DNA of 64,000 nucleotides from Enterococcus lactis (GCF_015751045.1 NZ_BNJW01000010.1:41942-105941), one strand, 5' to 3'; positions 49,054 through 58,832 are shown, numbered from the stretch's first letter. Notes: generated by a model from the letters alone, not told the origin. Numbers and translations are program-made.

Positions 49054-50261
49054 ATGAATAAAAAAATGATGAAATTTTCTCTACTGTCAGTCTCTCTTAT
49101 TTTGACTTCTGCTGGTGCGGTCACATCAGCGATTCCCAGTATGTCAGCTACTTATGCCTCGCGTTCTTTATCTGCTGTTGAATTATTAACGACTGCTCCA
49201 TCTTTTATGGTCACTATTTTCGTTTTGTTTAGTAGTTTTATTGCTAGGAGAATCGGACAAAAACAGACTGTGATCATCGGGTTAGTGATTGCATCGATTT
49301 GTGGTGTCTCCCCCTCTTCTCGCAAAGTTACAGTATCGTCTTAGCTTCACGAGCTGGGCTAGGCATTGGCTTCGGATTGATCAATTCTTTGGCAGTCAGC
49401 ATGATTGCTGCCTTTTATCACGGAGATGAACGTGCATCTATGATTGGTTTTCAAAGTGCATTTCAGGGATTTGGTGCAGCTCTAATGACATTTGTTGCAG
49501 GACAACTAGTACAGTTCGGCTGGCAATATACTTTTTTAGTCTACGCCATCAGCTTGCCTATTTTAATCTTGTTTGTTTTGTTTGTTCCTAGACCTGAAAC
49601 AACTGAGATTCAAGTACAAGGCACAGCTTCAGCAAGACAAGTAATCAAAACAAATCCCAAAATGATTAATTATGGTATTTTTCTCTTACTGATCATCGTG
49701 GTATATAATGCTGTCTCAATCAAATTAGCCACAGTCTTGACGACCTATTCTCTAGGAGACGAAACCAATGCAGCGAATATCTTGACCATCATGCAGTTGG
49801 CAAGTATGGCCGCCGGAGTTTGTTTTGGCTGGCTTCAGGCAAAAGCACATCGTTATATGCTTACTCTTTCTTTACTACTGATGGGTATTGGCTTTGTATT
49901 GATTGCCAGTGCCATGAATCTGTATGTGATTGGATTTGGCGCGATTTTAACTGGGATTTCTTTTTCGTTATTCATTCCTTATTTATTCAACCAAGTGAGC
50001 ATCCAAGCGCCTAAGCATGCGGAGAGTTTCAATACTTCGATCTTACTAGTTGGCGCTAATTTAGGCACTTTCATTGCACCATATGGTTTGCTTTTTCTCT
50101 CTTTTGTTTCTCTTGGAAGTAAGACACTTGCTGTTTTCGTTAATGGCAGTATCTTGCTGTTGATTAGCGCGCTTGTTAGCGTTCTAGTGGTATACAGGAC
50201 GAATAGAAAGACAGTGATAAGAGTAGATGAAGAAATAAAAGAACAATTGACAACAAAATAA
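49054..50261 (+). pseudogene. MFS transporter, frameshifted
   Basis: A major facilitator transporter of about 400 residues in two overlapping frames. The N-terminal part (from ATG 49054) has TM1-3, including the signature RRIGQKQTVIIG, and breaks after ICGV. The remainder, from about 49305, continues in the +1 frame with LFSQSYSIVLASRAGLGIGFGL through to 50261. The break lies at TCTCCCCCTC (about 49306-49314); one missing base, for example a shortened C-run, explains it. The substrate is probably a rhamnoside, given the GH78 gene 21 bases downstream. The ATG at 49054 is better spaced from AAAGGA than 49048. Sequencing error or strain-specific loss are both possible. Confidence 0.8.
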
Positions 50262-50282
50262 TTTTGATGGAGGTCGCGCAAA

Positions 50283-52298
50283 ATGACAAATGAAAAATCA
50301 CAAAATAGATGGCTTTGGTATCCTGGAGACTTTGAGATCCGCCATGGACTGCTACAAAATTTCCAACGAGAAGAACGAGGTTTCGACTGGCCGGCGTACT
50401 GGTACATGGATGATTGTCATCGGAATGTCAAGTTTAAGAGATATTACTTTCTTGATCATCCTTCCATGTTCAAAGTGACGATCCAAGGAGTTGGGTACGT
50501 AGAAATTAATGGGCAAAAGCATCCATGTGGAAAATGGCTGACTTGTCCGGCTGGTAAAGTAAAAATCCGGATCTTCGTTGGACATACATCTGGGCTACCA
50601 GCGATGTTTATCGAGGGAGATGAAATAAAATCAGATATCGGCTGGACAGCAAGCAACTTTATTGAAGAATACCCAGCTGGCTGGAGTCCACTCTATGTCG
50701 ATATCGCTAAAGATCCAAATCAAATCTATTATCAAAAAGAATGTGTCCATCCAGTTACTGAAACGGAGGTTAATGGAGGAGTCTTATTCGATTTTGGACG
50801 AGCAGTGAATGGCTGTGTAGAACTAATATCTCTGGACGATCCTATCGAATCCATCACTCTATGTTATGGAGAGTCCGATGTAGAAGCTATGGATATCGAG
50901 TATTGTTACTATAAACAAATTGGAATGACAAGAAAAATGAAAGCTCGTAAACGCGCTTTTCGCTATTTGTTTATACCGGAGGTTTCTACTGGAATGGTTC
51001 AACTTCAAGTTTTTCATGAATTTTTATCTCTTTCGAAACAAGCTACTTTTTTAAGCGATTCTTCTTTATTGAATCAGATCTGGTTAGTATCAGAAGAAAC
51101 TTTCAAGTTATGTAGTGATTTGTTTTTTATCGACGGTATCAAACGAGACCGCTGGATTTGGTCTGGAGATGCGTATCAATCATTTATGATCAATCAATAT
51201 CTTTTCTTTGACGAGGAAATCAATAAGCGAACGATATTCGCATTAAGAGGACAAAATGAAATCAAGCAACATATGAATACGATTGTCGACTATTCGATCT
51301 TATGGCTGATTGGCATCGAAAACCACTATATGATGACGAAAGACTGCGAATTTTTACGTATTGTCTATCCTAAGATGCAATCATTGATGAGGTACTTGAT
51401 GGAACAAACGAATGAATTAGGGTTTATTTATGGAAGAGCAAAAGATTGGATCTTTATTGATTGGTCTGAAATGGATAAAGAAGGAACGCTTGCTGCAGAA
51501 CAAGTCCTATTACTGAAAGCCTACCACTCTATGATCACTTGCGGAAATATCTTAGCTGAAACATATGGAGAGGCTGAAATTTATCCTACTGATCTCTATC
51601 AAGAAAAATATCAGGTATTGAAACAAAACCTATTTGACTACTTTTGGGATGAAGAACTTGGCGCTTTTATCGATTGCTATGAATCTGGGAGAAGAAATGT
51701 GACGCGTCATGCGAATATTTTCGCTGTTTTATTCGATTTTGCTAACAAAGAACAACAGCAATCGATTTTAAAGAATGTCTTGTTGAATGACTCGATCACA
51801 CAGATCACTACCCCCTATTTTAAATTCTATGAACAAGATGCCTTATGCAAACTAGGACAGACGGAAATCGTCTACCAAACGATTCTTGATTATTGGGGAG
51901 GGATGTTATCACATGATGCGGTAACTTTCTGGGAAGAATACGACCCTACTCAAACAGGAAATGAAAAGTACAGTATGTATGGAGATCCTTATGGAAAAAG
52001 CTTATGCCATGCATGGGGAGCAAGCCCAATCTATCTTTTAGGACGCTATTTTATCGGTTTGTATCCAACAAAGCCAGGTTATGAGGAATTTATGATACAA
52101 CCTAATCTAGATTCATTTGAAACACTGAATTGTACGCTACCTATCAAAGATGGAATGATTTCGCTGGAAAAAAAAGAAGATAAGATCGTGATTACTTCTG
52201 ATAGAACAGGCGGAACAGTGAAAATGAATGGTAAAAGTTATCCTCTTCTAGCAAAACAGCCACTTGCCTTAACAAGCCATTCAAAAATAAATGCATAA
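50283..52298 (+). CDS. GH78-type alpha-L-rhamnosidase-like glycoside hydrolase
   Basis: A 671-residue cytoplasmic protein (no signal peptide). N-terminal beta domains (about 1-250) precede an (alpha/alpha)6 barrel (about 260-590) and a C-terminal beta domain (TLPIKDGMISLEK). The barrel holds IDGIKRDRWIWSGDAYQ, equivalent to the GH78 DxPxRDExxGWTGD motif but with Arg where Glu usually is, and VTFWEEYDP, matching the second catalytic Glu. The rhamnosidase assignment is by fold and motif; the true substrate may differ. It lies behind GGAGG, 21 bases after the MFS gene, and ends at a bidirectional terminator. Confidence 0.82.
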   Translation: MTNEKSQNRWLWYPGDFEIRHGLLQNFQREERGFDWPAYWYMDDCHRNVKFKRYYFLDHPSMFKVTIQGVGYVEINGQKHPCGKWLTCPAGKVKIRIFVGHTSGLPAMFIEGDEIKSDIGWTASNFIEEYPAGWSPLYVDIAKDPNQIYYQKECVHPVTETEVNGGVLFDFGRAVNGCVELISLDDPIESITLCYGESDVEAMDIEYCYYKQIGMTRKMKARKRAFRYLFIPEVSTGMVQLQVFHEFLSLSKQATFLSDSSLLNQIWLVSEETFKLCSDLFFIDGIKRDRWIWSGDAYQSFMINQYLFFDEEINKRTIFALRGQNEIKQHMNTIVDYSILWLIGIENHYMMTKDCEFLRIVYPKMQSLMRYLMEQTNELGFIYGRAKDWIFIDWSEMDKEGTLAAEQVLLLKAYHSMITCGNILAETYGEAEIYPTDLYQEKYQVLKQNLFDYFWDEELGAFIDCYESGRRNVTRHANIFAVLFDFANKEQQQSILKNVLLNDSITQITTPYFKFYEQDALCKLGQTEIVYQTILDYWGGMLSHDAVTFWEEYDPTQTGNEKYSMYGDPYGKSLCHAWGASPIYLLGRYFIGLYPTKPGYEEFMIQPNLDSFETLNCTLPIKDGMISLEKKEDKIVITSDRTGGTVKMNGKSYPLLAKQPLALTSHSKINA

Positions 52299-52302
52299 AA
52301 CA

Positions 52303-52366
52303 AAAAACTGCTTGCGACCTATCAGAAAACATTCGATCGTCTTCTGATATTGTCCAAGCAGTTTTT
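52303..52366. terminator. Bidirectional terminator between the GH78 gene and the PTS EIIC gene
   Basis: Two nested stems, AAAAACTGCTTG/CAAGCAGTTTTT and ATCAGAA/TTCTGAT, form a long hairpin with T-runs both ways. Confidence 0.85.
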
Positions 52367-52380
52367 ATTTTGAAGCTTGC

Positions 52381-53754
52381 TTAATTCTGTTCTTTAGAAA
52401 CAATGTTTGTTCTTTTTCCGGCAAAAAGAAAGCTAGATAATACGACAAGTAAAAAGAAAGCGATGATTCCGACTGTCAATGCCATTTGACCGTATTCTCC
52501 TAGTTTCCCAAGTACAAGTCCTGGTACTAGATAATCAGTATCGGCAAATGTAGAAGAAGCGATTTTAAGATCTCCTAATACCGGAAGGATAAATAATGGC
52601 AACCAACTAATCAATAAGCTATTGAAAGCAGAACCTAATACCGCCCCTCTTCTACCGCCAGTCGAGTTGCCGAAAACACCAGAAGCAGCTCCGCAAAAGA
52701 AATGGCCAACTACTCCAGGGATGATGACTGTAGTCTGCAAGCCTATCATGGCAAACATCGATAGCGTTCCTACAAAGAAGCTGACAAAAAAGCCAATCAA
52801 TACAGCATTAGGTGCATATGGAAAAACGATAGGGACATCTAACGCTGGTTTAGAATCAGGTACAAGCTTTTTAGCGATTCCTTGGAATGCTGGAACGATT
52901 TCTGCCAACACCATCCGAACCCCTTGAAGGACGATAACAAACCCTGCTGTAAATGTTCCAGCTTGGATCAATGCAAAGATTACAGCATTATCTCCATTGC
53001 TTAATTCTCTTTCAACAAATCCAGGACCTGCTAATAAGGCAAGTGCGACATATACGATTGACATCAAGAGCATGATCGATACAGTAGAATCTCGCAAAAA
53101 ACTGAAACTTTTAGGAATCTTTATGTCCTCTGTAGAGCGGTCTTTATTTCCAAAGAACTTACCGATCCACCCGCTAGACGCATAACCGATATTGCCGGTA
53201 TGCCCCAGCGCAACTTGGTTGTTCCCAGTAATGTTCTTCATGAATGGTTGACAAAGAGCGGGCGTAATAGTTAATAGTGTTCCTTCAAAAATCCCTCCTA
53301 ATAAGATCATCCACACGTTTGCAGTAAATCCAGCGCTTACTAAAATGACTGCTGTCAGACAAGAAACATAAAGCATCGCTTGACCTGTAAGAAAAATAAA
53401 TTTATATCTTGTGAATCGAGCAAGTAGAATATTCACGATCATCCCTACTAGCATGATCAAGGCAGTAGGTGTCCCGAATTGTTGTAAAGCAATCGCCACT
53501 ACTGCTTCATTACTTGGAACTACACCTTGGGTATGCAGAGCCGTTTGGAACATCGAAGCGAAAGGGGTTAATGAATTACTGATCAGTCCAGCGCCGCCAA
53601 TCAATACTAAGAATCCGACAAATGTTTTGATGGTTCCTTGGATCACTTCTGAAAATTTCTTTTTTTGCAGAACAAGCCCAAGCAGTGCAATCAGAGAAAC
53701 GAGGATGGAGGGCTGACTGACGATTGAAACAAACAAATTCAACAATTTATCCAT
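52381..53754 (-). CDS. PTS ascorbate (SgaT/UlaA) family EIIC permease
   Basis: A 457-residue membrane permease of the PTS L-Asc family. It has about eleven membrane segments and family boxes such as TFVGFLVLIGGAGLI, GHTGNIGYASSGWIGK, QGVRMVLAEIVPAF and FFCGAASGVFGNSTGGRRG. It translocates and presents a sugar or sugar acid for phosphorylation by the EIIB next to it. Without UlaG/UlaD/UlaE genes nearby, ascorbate as substrate is not supported; other members carry pentitols or unknown sugars. Read last in a three-gene minus-strand operon. Confidence 0.88.
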   Translation of the reverse strand: MDKLLNLFVSIVSQPSILVSLIALLGLVLQKKKFSEVIQGTIKTFVGFLVLIGGAGLISNSLTPFASMFQTALHTQGVVPSNEAVVAIALQQFGTPTALIMLVGMIVNILLARFTRYKFIFLTGQAMLYVSCLTAVILVSAGFTANVWMILLGGIFEGTLLTITPALCQPFMKNITGNNQVALGHTGNIGYASSGWIGKFFGNKDRSTEDIKIPKSFSFLRDSTVSIMLLMSIVYVALALLAGPGFVERELSNGDNAVIFALIQAGTFTAGFVIVLQGVRMVLAEIVPAFQGIAKKLVPDSKPALDVPIVFPYAPNAVLIGFFVSFFVGTLSMFAMIGLQTTVIIPGVVGHFFCGAASGVFGNSTGGRRGAVLGSAFNSLLISWLPLFILPVLGDLKIASSTFADTDYLVPGLVLGKLGEYGQMALTVGIIAFFLLVVLSSFLFAGKRTNIVSKEQN

Positions 53755-53779
53755 TGATATTTCCTCCCTTGAATCATTT

Positions 53780-54064
53780 TTATTCTTTTGACAAGATCTG
53801 TCCTACTTTTTCTTTTACTTCATCACTATCGATGATCGATTGCAACGGCACGAGTTTTTCATCCGGTATAGAAGTAAGTGTATCTTTCAAAGAATGTTCA
53901 ATGAAGAAATAATCCGCCATATCGCTAGATACACTCCCAACATCCGTATGACTTACTTCGAAATCGTCCACATCTGCTCCAAGATCTGCAAGAGCTTGTT
54001 TGATGTTCATCTCTACCATAAAACTTGTTCCTAATCCACTTTGACACACTGCAAAAATTTTCAT
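53780..54064 (-). CDS. PTS ascorbate/galactitol-type EIIB component
   Basis: A 94-residue soluble EIIB. The phosphorylatable Cys7 lies in the P-loop-like CQSGLGTS. It takes phosphate from the EIIA domain fused to the upstream regulator and passes it to the sugar at EIIC. Starts one base after the regulator stop. Confidence 0.9.
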   Translation of the reverse strand: MKIFAVCQSGLGTSFMVEMNIKQALADLGADVDDFEVSHTDVGSVSSDMADYFFIEHSLKDTLTSIPDEKLVPLQSIIDSDEVKEKVGQILSKE

Positions 54065-54065
54065 G

Positions 54066-56081
54066 TTATTCGTCTCCCTTTTTTATGATTGCTAGTATTT
54101 CTTCTTTTGTTGAGGCTTGTAATAGTTCTTGAAGATTTTGTTTATTAGAAAGTAGCTTGGTTAAATTTGCCAACGCCCGAAGATGTGCCTCGTTATCGAT
54201 AGCGGCTAAACAGATAAATAAGCTGATGGGATGAGCAGGATCATCGATTAGATCAACTGGTTGTTGAAGTTTCAGCAAAGACATCCCTACTTCGTTTACA
54301 CCGTCTTCCGGACGAGCATGCGGCAGTGCGATGTGGTCGCCGATGTGGATAAACGCACCATACTGCTCCACACGTTCAATCATCGCTTTGATATAACTCT
54401 CCTCTATTTTATTCTTTAATAATAGTGGTTGTGCGGCAAGTGTGATTGCTTCTTGCCAGTTTTTTGGTTGATCGGATAATTGGATCATTTCTTCTGTTAA
54501 TAATTCAGATAGCATAGGACGTTGATCCTCCTTCTTTTCTAAAAGTTTGTTCATTTTACGATTTAAGACTTGATAGAGCTTTTCTTCATCTACACCTTCT
54601 TTTAATTCGATATATGGAAGTAGCGCAGCTAGCAATTCTTGAGCAGAAGGCATGGAGAATCCTGGTATCAGCCAATCTCTTTGTACTTGATTGATCAGCT
54701 GGTTTTTTTCCAAGTCAGTCATGATTGGTTGTAGGACATACAGCGACTTTTTCTTATTCGTAAGCGTGAGAGGCACAGTAGAAAAAACGATATCGTAAGA
54801 AGTTTCATCAACCTCGTGCAAGCGATCAGCTGAATTGGTCTCTGTAAAAAGGATCATCGGGAATAATTGCTGAAGTTCGCTTTTCAAGATCAATGAAGAG
54901 CTAATGCCACTTGGACAGACGATCACGGCTCTTATTTTTCTGTTTCTTTCTTCTTCATCTACTTTTCTTATTTCTCCGCCGAATAGTATAGTGAAAAAAC
55001 CAACCTCTTCTTCAGGGATGCTCTTCCCTATCCGTTTTTCTAACGGACGCAATGCTTTTCTTGTCATTTCATAGATGGAAGCATATTGATGTTTGATTTG
55101 ATCAATCATCACATTTGGCAAGTAAAAAGAATAAGAGATACGAAAATAGGCAGGTACCAAGTGATAAAAGACATTCATCAATAATTCACGAAATGAATCA
55201 AATTCTACGGCCATCAGGAATTCCATGCGATGGATGACTTCTGAAGAACATTCCAGCAAAAAATCAAGTGCAGGCTCCTGGATATCTCCTTCAACAATGG
55301 AGGCTAAGCAAAGAGAGAGAAATAGAATCTCTGACTCTAGATGTTCGGAATAGCCTAAGCCAGTCAATATTTGTCGGCTGATGTCATTGATCGCAAGAGA
55401 AGCTAAAAGTTCAGCATCTTTTACCTTTTCTACAGATATTTTCCCCATTCGATTAGTGGTCAAACTTAAATAATACGCTAACTCATCCATTCGATTGGGT
55501 GCAAAGCGTAGATCTGATAGAGAGATTGTGTTATCTAACAAATCTCTAGCTTTTGCATAACAATCAAGAGAAAGCATTGCGGTTAAATACGTGAGACCAA
55601 ATCTTCCAGCGAGCGATTGCATTAAACGAGCGGTGCGATTTTTTGCTTCCTTTCTCAATATTACTTCTGCCCCCAGTAGCCTAAAGCCTGCTTTTCTAGT
55701 ATATGTCAGCTGACATTCTTCCCCTTCTAATTCCTTTCTTACTTTTTTGATATCCGATAGGACTGTTCCTTTAGAAACCTGAAGAAAATCTTGAAAATGA
55801 AATACAGAAATAGGTATGCTATTCGAATAGACCATCAAATAAAGAAGATCTCTACGCTCTTGTTCGGTGTACACCGCTTCAAAGCGAGTGATATTCACGT
55901 ATTTTTCTGCCCAGTCGATCGCTCGAAATTTTTTCAGATGGATATGGGTCTCATCCATATATTCGGCAAAGGGAGTTAGTTGGTTGATTGCCTCGTCTAT
56001 ATTTACTTCGATGATCTCGGCTGCTCTTTCTAGACTGATTTCTCTGGGTGTTTTCAGGAGATAACTAATTTTGTAGTTCAC
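54066..56081 (-). CDS. BglG/MtlR-type PRD transcriptional regulator with PTS EIIA domain
   Basis: A 671-residue multidomain regulator: N-terminal helix-turn-helix domains (about 10-150), two PRDs (about 170-400), an EIIB-Gat-like domain (VIVCPSGISSSLIL, about 385-400) and a C-terminal EIIA domain with phospho-His in LPHARPEDG (about 615). There is no separate EIIA gene, so this domain probably also phosphorylates the EIIB below. PRD phosphorylation would couple operon expression to sugar flux. A first GTG (56093) overlaps the AGGAGG site; the second GTG at 56081 is the better start. Confidence 0.88.
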   Translation of the reverse strand: MNYKISYLLKTPREISLERAAEIIEVNIDEAINQLTPFAEYMDETHIHLKKFRAIDWAEKYVNITRFEAVYTEQERRDLLYLMVYSNSIPISVFHFQDFLQVSKGTVLSDIKKVRKELEGEECQLTYTRKAGFRLLGAEVILRKEAKNRTARLMQSLAGRFGLTYLTAMLSLDCYAKARDLLDNTISLSDLRFAPNRMDELAYYLSLTTNRMGKISVEKVKDAELLASLAINDISRQILTGLGYSEHLESEILFLSLCLASIVEGDIQEPALDFLLECSSEVIHRMEFLMAVEFDSFRELLMNVFYHLVPAYFRISYSFYLPNVMIDQIKHQYASIYEMTRKALRPLEKRIGKSIPEEEVGFFTILFGGEIRKVDEEERNRKIRAVIVCPSGISSSLILKSELQQLFPMILFTETNSADRLHEVDETSYDIVFSTVPLTLTNKKKSLYVLQPIMTDLEKNQLINQVQRDWLIPGFSMPSAQELLAALLPYIELKEGVDEEKLYQVLNRKMNKLLEKKEDQRPMLSELLTEEMIQLSDQPKNWQEAITLAAQPLLLKNKIEESYIKAMIERVEQYGAFIHIGDHIALPHARPEDGVNEVGMSLLKLQQPVDLIDDPAHPISLFICLAAIDNEAHLRALANLTKLLSNKQNLQELLQASTKEEILAIIKKGDE

Positions 56082-56138
56082 AGCGCTGTTCACCTCCTAT
56101 TTGTATTCTAGTATGATACCGCTTTTAAATCGAGAGTT

Positions 56139-56183
56139 GTTTGGTACAACTTACAGTTAGATTTTTTTACGACTGTACCAAAC
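56139..56183. promoter_or_regulatory. Inverted repeat upstream of the PRD regulator, candidate operator
   Basis: Perfect 10-bp arms GTTTGGTACA (56139-56148) and TGTACCAAAC (56174-56183), 25 bases apart, about 60 bases before the regulator start. Suits a dimeric DNA-binding regulator, probably the product of the adjacent gene. Confidence 0.5.
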
Positions 56184-56202
56184 GACCTCTATCGGGATAC
56201 AT

Positions 56203-56239
56203 AAAAAAAGCAGGTGACCAAATGGCTCCCTGCTTTTAT
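56203..56239 (-). terminator. Terminator of the acidic repeat-protein gene
   Basis: On the minus strand AAAAGCAGG pairs with CCTGCTTTT, followed by T residues, just after the gene's stop. Confidence 0.7.
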
Positions 56240-56242
56240 GAA

Positions 56243-56548
56243 TTAATGATGATCGTGTTTCTTTTTTGAAGTCAGTTCTTCAAATTTTTCTTTGACCTCT
56301 TCAACCGCTTTTTCGATATCTTTTTCAAAGTGATTAGGTTCGTTAGGCTCTGATTCTTCTTCTACAGAATTTGAACCGGATAAAGCTGTTTCTTTGTTTT
56401 CTGTTTCACCGGAGTTTGTACCAGCTAATGATTCTTCTTTATCTTCTGTTTCACCAGAATTAGTACCTGCTAAAGCTACTTCATCTTCCGTTTTAGGGGC
56501 CATTGAACCTCTTAATCGTTTGTGTTTTTCACCATCATAATTTGTCAT
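56243..56548 (-). CDS. Acidic low-complexity protein with tandem repeats
   Basis: A 101-residue, highly acidic, probably disordered protein I do not recognise. A repeat of about 15 residues occurs three times: ALAGTNSGETEDKEE, SLAGTNSGETENKET and a decayed ALSGSNSVEEESE. Then comes a charged helical stretch (FEKDIEKAVEEVKEKFEEL) and a His-rich end (KKKHDHH). No signal peptide or membrane segment. AGGAGG before the ATG and its own terminator support a real gene. Copy number may vary between strains. Confidence 0.72.
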   Translation of the reverse strand: MTNYDGEKHKRLRGSMAPKTEDEVALAGTNSGETEDKEESLAGTNSGETENKETALSGSNSVEEESEPNEPNHFEKDIEKAVEEVKEKFEELTSKKKHDHH

Positions 56549-56644
56549 ATTGGTTCCTCCTAGTAATTCTATACTTTTTCATCGTACAATAAGACAGTTT
56601 GTGCGTCAAAAAACAAACCCGATTCTTACAAATATGTCATGTTT

Positions 56645-57676
56645 TCATCTTTTATTTTCTGATTCTTGAATGCCTTTGATTCCTTCTTCCAAAATTTTCA
56701 TCTGTAAGATTGTTTCTTCATCTTTAATGACTTTTTCAGCGCCATTGACTAATGTCTCGTAAATGCCTTTGTAGACGCGACTATAATCACCGACCTCGGA
56801 AATCACTTTTTCTTCATGATAATCCCCTTGTTCATCTATATAAGTCAATACACCGTAGTGTTCGGGCAAGTCGATCCCAAAGTCTTCATGATCAGGCATA
56901 TAAAACATTTTAAGATGTTCTTCTTGCCGATCTTTCGTTTGTTTCACGAACATCCCTTTTTTTCCATAAACGACGAAACTTGGACGTTCTTTGATACGGA
57001 AATAGCTGGATTTTATCGAAATTTTCATGTTTCCGTAGAAAAAGTCCAAATCGAAGTAATCATTCATTCGTCCTTTCCCTAATAGTTGACGAACATCATA
57101 ACGGATATCATCTGGTTCGCCGAAATAAGAAAGAACTTGGTCTACTGTATGACAAGCATGTCCATATAAATAGCTGTTTGCAGTAGAAAATTCATGCGTA
57201 TTTTCTGGTACTTCCGGTCTGAAATAATCGTAATGCATTTCTACTTCTAAAATATCCCCTAATTTTCCGCTTTCGATTACTTTTTGGACTGTCAAGAAGT
57301 CAGAATCGAACCGTCTGTTTTGGTAACATTGGATAAATAGCCCTTTTTCTTTTGCTAATGCAAATAACTCTTCTGCTTCCTTTGACGTTTCTGCAAAAGG
57401 TTTTTCTACCAATACATTCTTTCCATGTTCGAGTGCCATTTTTCCATATTCATAATGAAATTGACTTGGCGTAGTAATGACAACTAATTGGATCTCAGGA
57501 TCATTCCAAAGATCAGACAGCTGATCGGTATATTCGATGTCTTCAAATGTTTCCCACACTGGTTTAGATGGGGAAAAAATTTTTTTGATATTGATTTTGT
57601 CCGTAAGTTTTCTTGAAAATGGCAAATGATAGCGATTTGTACTCTTTCCATTGCCGAGATAAGCGATTGTAAGCAT
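56645..57676 (-). CDS. Gfo/Idh/MocA family NAD(P)-dependent oxidoreductase
   Basis: A 343-residue dehydrogenase with an N-terminal Rossmann fold (IAYLGNGKSTNRYH, VVITTPSQFHYEYGKMAL) and the hallmark VEKPFAETSKEA (residues about 91-102), where the Lys binds substrate. The C-terminal domain includes YGHACHTVDQVL, with the His of the active site. It probably acts on a sugar, inositol or sugar derivative. Divergent from the RpiR regulator. Confidence 0.87.
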   Translation of the reverse strand: MLTIAYLGNGKSTNRYHLPFSRKLTDKINIKKIFSPSKPVWETFEDIEYTDQLSDLWNDPEIQLVVITTPSQFHYEYGKMALEHGKNVLVEKPFAETSKEAEELFALAKEKGLFIQCYQNRRFDSDFLTVQKVIESGKLGDILEVEMHYDYFRPEVPENTHEFSTANSYLYGHACHTVDQVLSYFGEPDDIRYDVRQLLGKGRMNDYFDLDFFYGNMKISIKSSYFRIKERPSFVVYGKKGMFVKQTKDRQEEHLKMFYMPDHEDFGIDLPEHYGVLTYIDEQGDYHEEKVISEVGDYSRVYKGIYETLVNGAEKVIKDEETILQMKILEEGIKGIQESENKR

Positions 57677-57882
57677 GATTTGTGCCTCCTTTTATTGTTG
57701 TTTTCAGTATATCTTAGAAAAATATAGAAAGTGTCTATAATAGCCATTCTGGCAAAAAAGTTCAGAAAAACATTTGTTATCATTTGGTTTGGTGAAATTT
57801 ATGTTCAAAGTAAGGTAAAAAATCAAAAAGAGAGTGGCGGAACCAAGCATTTATCAGTAAGATAGAATTTGGAGGTCAGATC

Positions 57883-58758
57883 ATGCTTATTGAAGAAAAA
57901 TTAACCAAACAAGAGTTGTTTACCACGACAGAGAAACGGATCGCTGATTATATTCGGAGGAATATCGAAGCCGCAGTCTACATGACGATTGAAGAATTAG
58001 CAAAAGCTACGTATACTTCCCATTCAGCTATCATTCGTTTATGCAAAAAAATGGGCTTCAGCGGATTTAAAGAATTTCGTTTCGAACTAGGACGGGAAGT
58101 TCATCAATTGATTGCCCAGTTTAATCAAACGGTCGATCCTAATTTTCCTTTTTCAAGTGAAGATAACACACAGCAAATTGCAAAGAAAATGGCAGATTTG
58201 TCAATCCAGTCAATAAAAAAAGCGCAATTGCAGATCGAGCATCAAGATTTGGATCACATCAGTAAAGTATTGAACAACGCACAGCGAATTTTTCTTTTTG
58301 CAAAAGGCGATTCCCAAATCACGGCAAGGAAGTTCCAGAATAAAATGGTCAAGTTGAATAAATTTTTGATCTTGGCCGAAGAATATAGCGATTCTTCTTG
58401 GAATGCAGCCAATTTGACTAGCGAAGATTGCGCAGTTTTTATTAGCTACAGCGGTCGTATCCATCATTATGAACGGATAATGACCTATCTAAAGCATGTA
58501 GGAGCTCCAACATTATTGATTACCGGAAATCAGCATTCAGAAATGGCCAAACAGGCTGATATGTGTCTTGTTATATCGCAGGAGGAATATGATTTTGCTA
58601 AAGTAGCGACTTTCTCCTCTCAAATTGCCTTCGATTACGTATTAAATACGTTATTCTCAGTGATATATTCTCAAAATTTTGAAGAGAATATCCGCAATTT
58701 GAAAAACAAACAAGAATTGATGCAAAAAGGCCTTCTTAAAGAATATCGGAAAAATTGA
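57883..58758 (+). CDS. MurR/RpiR-family transcriptional regulator
   Basis: A 291-residue regulator. The N-terminal RpiR helix-turn-helix (about 1-75: TIEELAKATYTSHSAIIRLCKKMGFSGFKEFR, cited by its start and end) is followed by a C-terminal SIS domain (about 125-250; FAKGDSQITARKF, FISYSGRIHHYE) that senses a phosphosugar. The divergent oxidoreductase gene is its likely target. AATTTGGAGG precedes the ATG. Confidence 0.9.
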   Translation: MLIEEKLTKQELFTTTEKRIADYIRRNIEAAVYMTIEELAKATYTSHSAIIRLCKKMGFSGFKEFRFELGREVHQLIAQFNQTVDPNFPFSSEDNTQQIAKKMADLSIQSIKKAQLQIEHQDLDHISKVLNNAQRIFLFAKGDSQITARKFQNKMVKLNKFLILAEEYSDSSWNAANLTSEDCAVFISYSGRIHHYERIMTYLKHVGAPTLLITGNQHSEMAKQADMCLVISQEEYDFAKVATFSSQIAFDYVLNTLFSVIYSQNFEENIRNLKNKQELMQKGLLKEYRKN

Positions 58759-58791
58759 GACAAGCTTTCTTTGATATCGTTATAAATATAG

Positions 58792-58832
58792 ACTGGCTGA
58801 AGTTTTCTTTTTCAAACTTCAGCCAGTTTATT
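58792..58832. terminator. Bidirectional terminator between the RpiR gene and the pilus operon
   Basis: Fourteen-bp perfect stem ACTGGCTGAAGTTT/AAACTTCAGCCAGT with T-rich flank. Confidence 0.85.
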
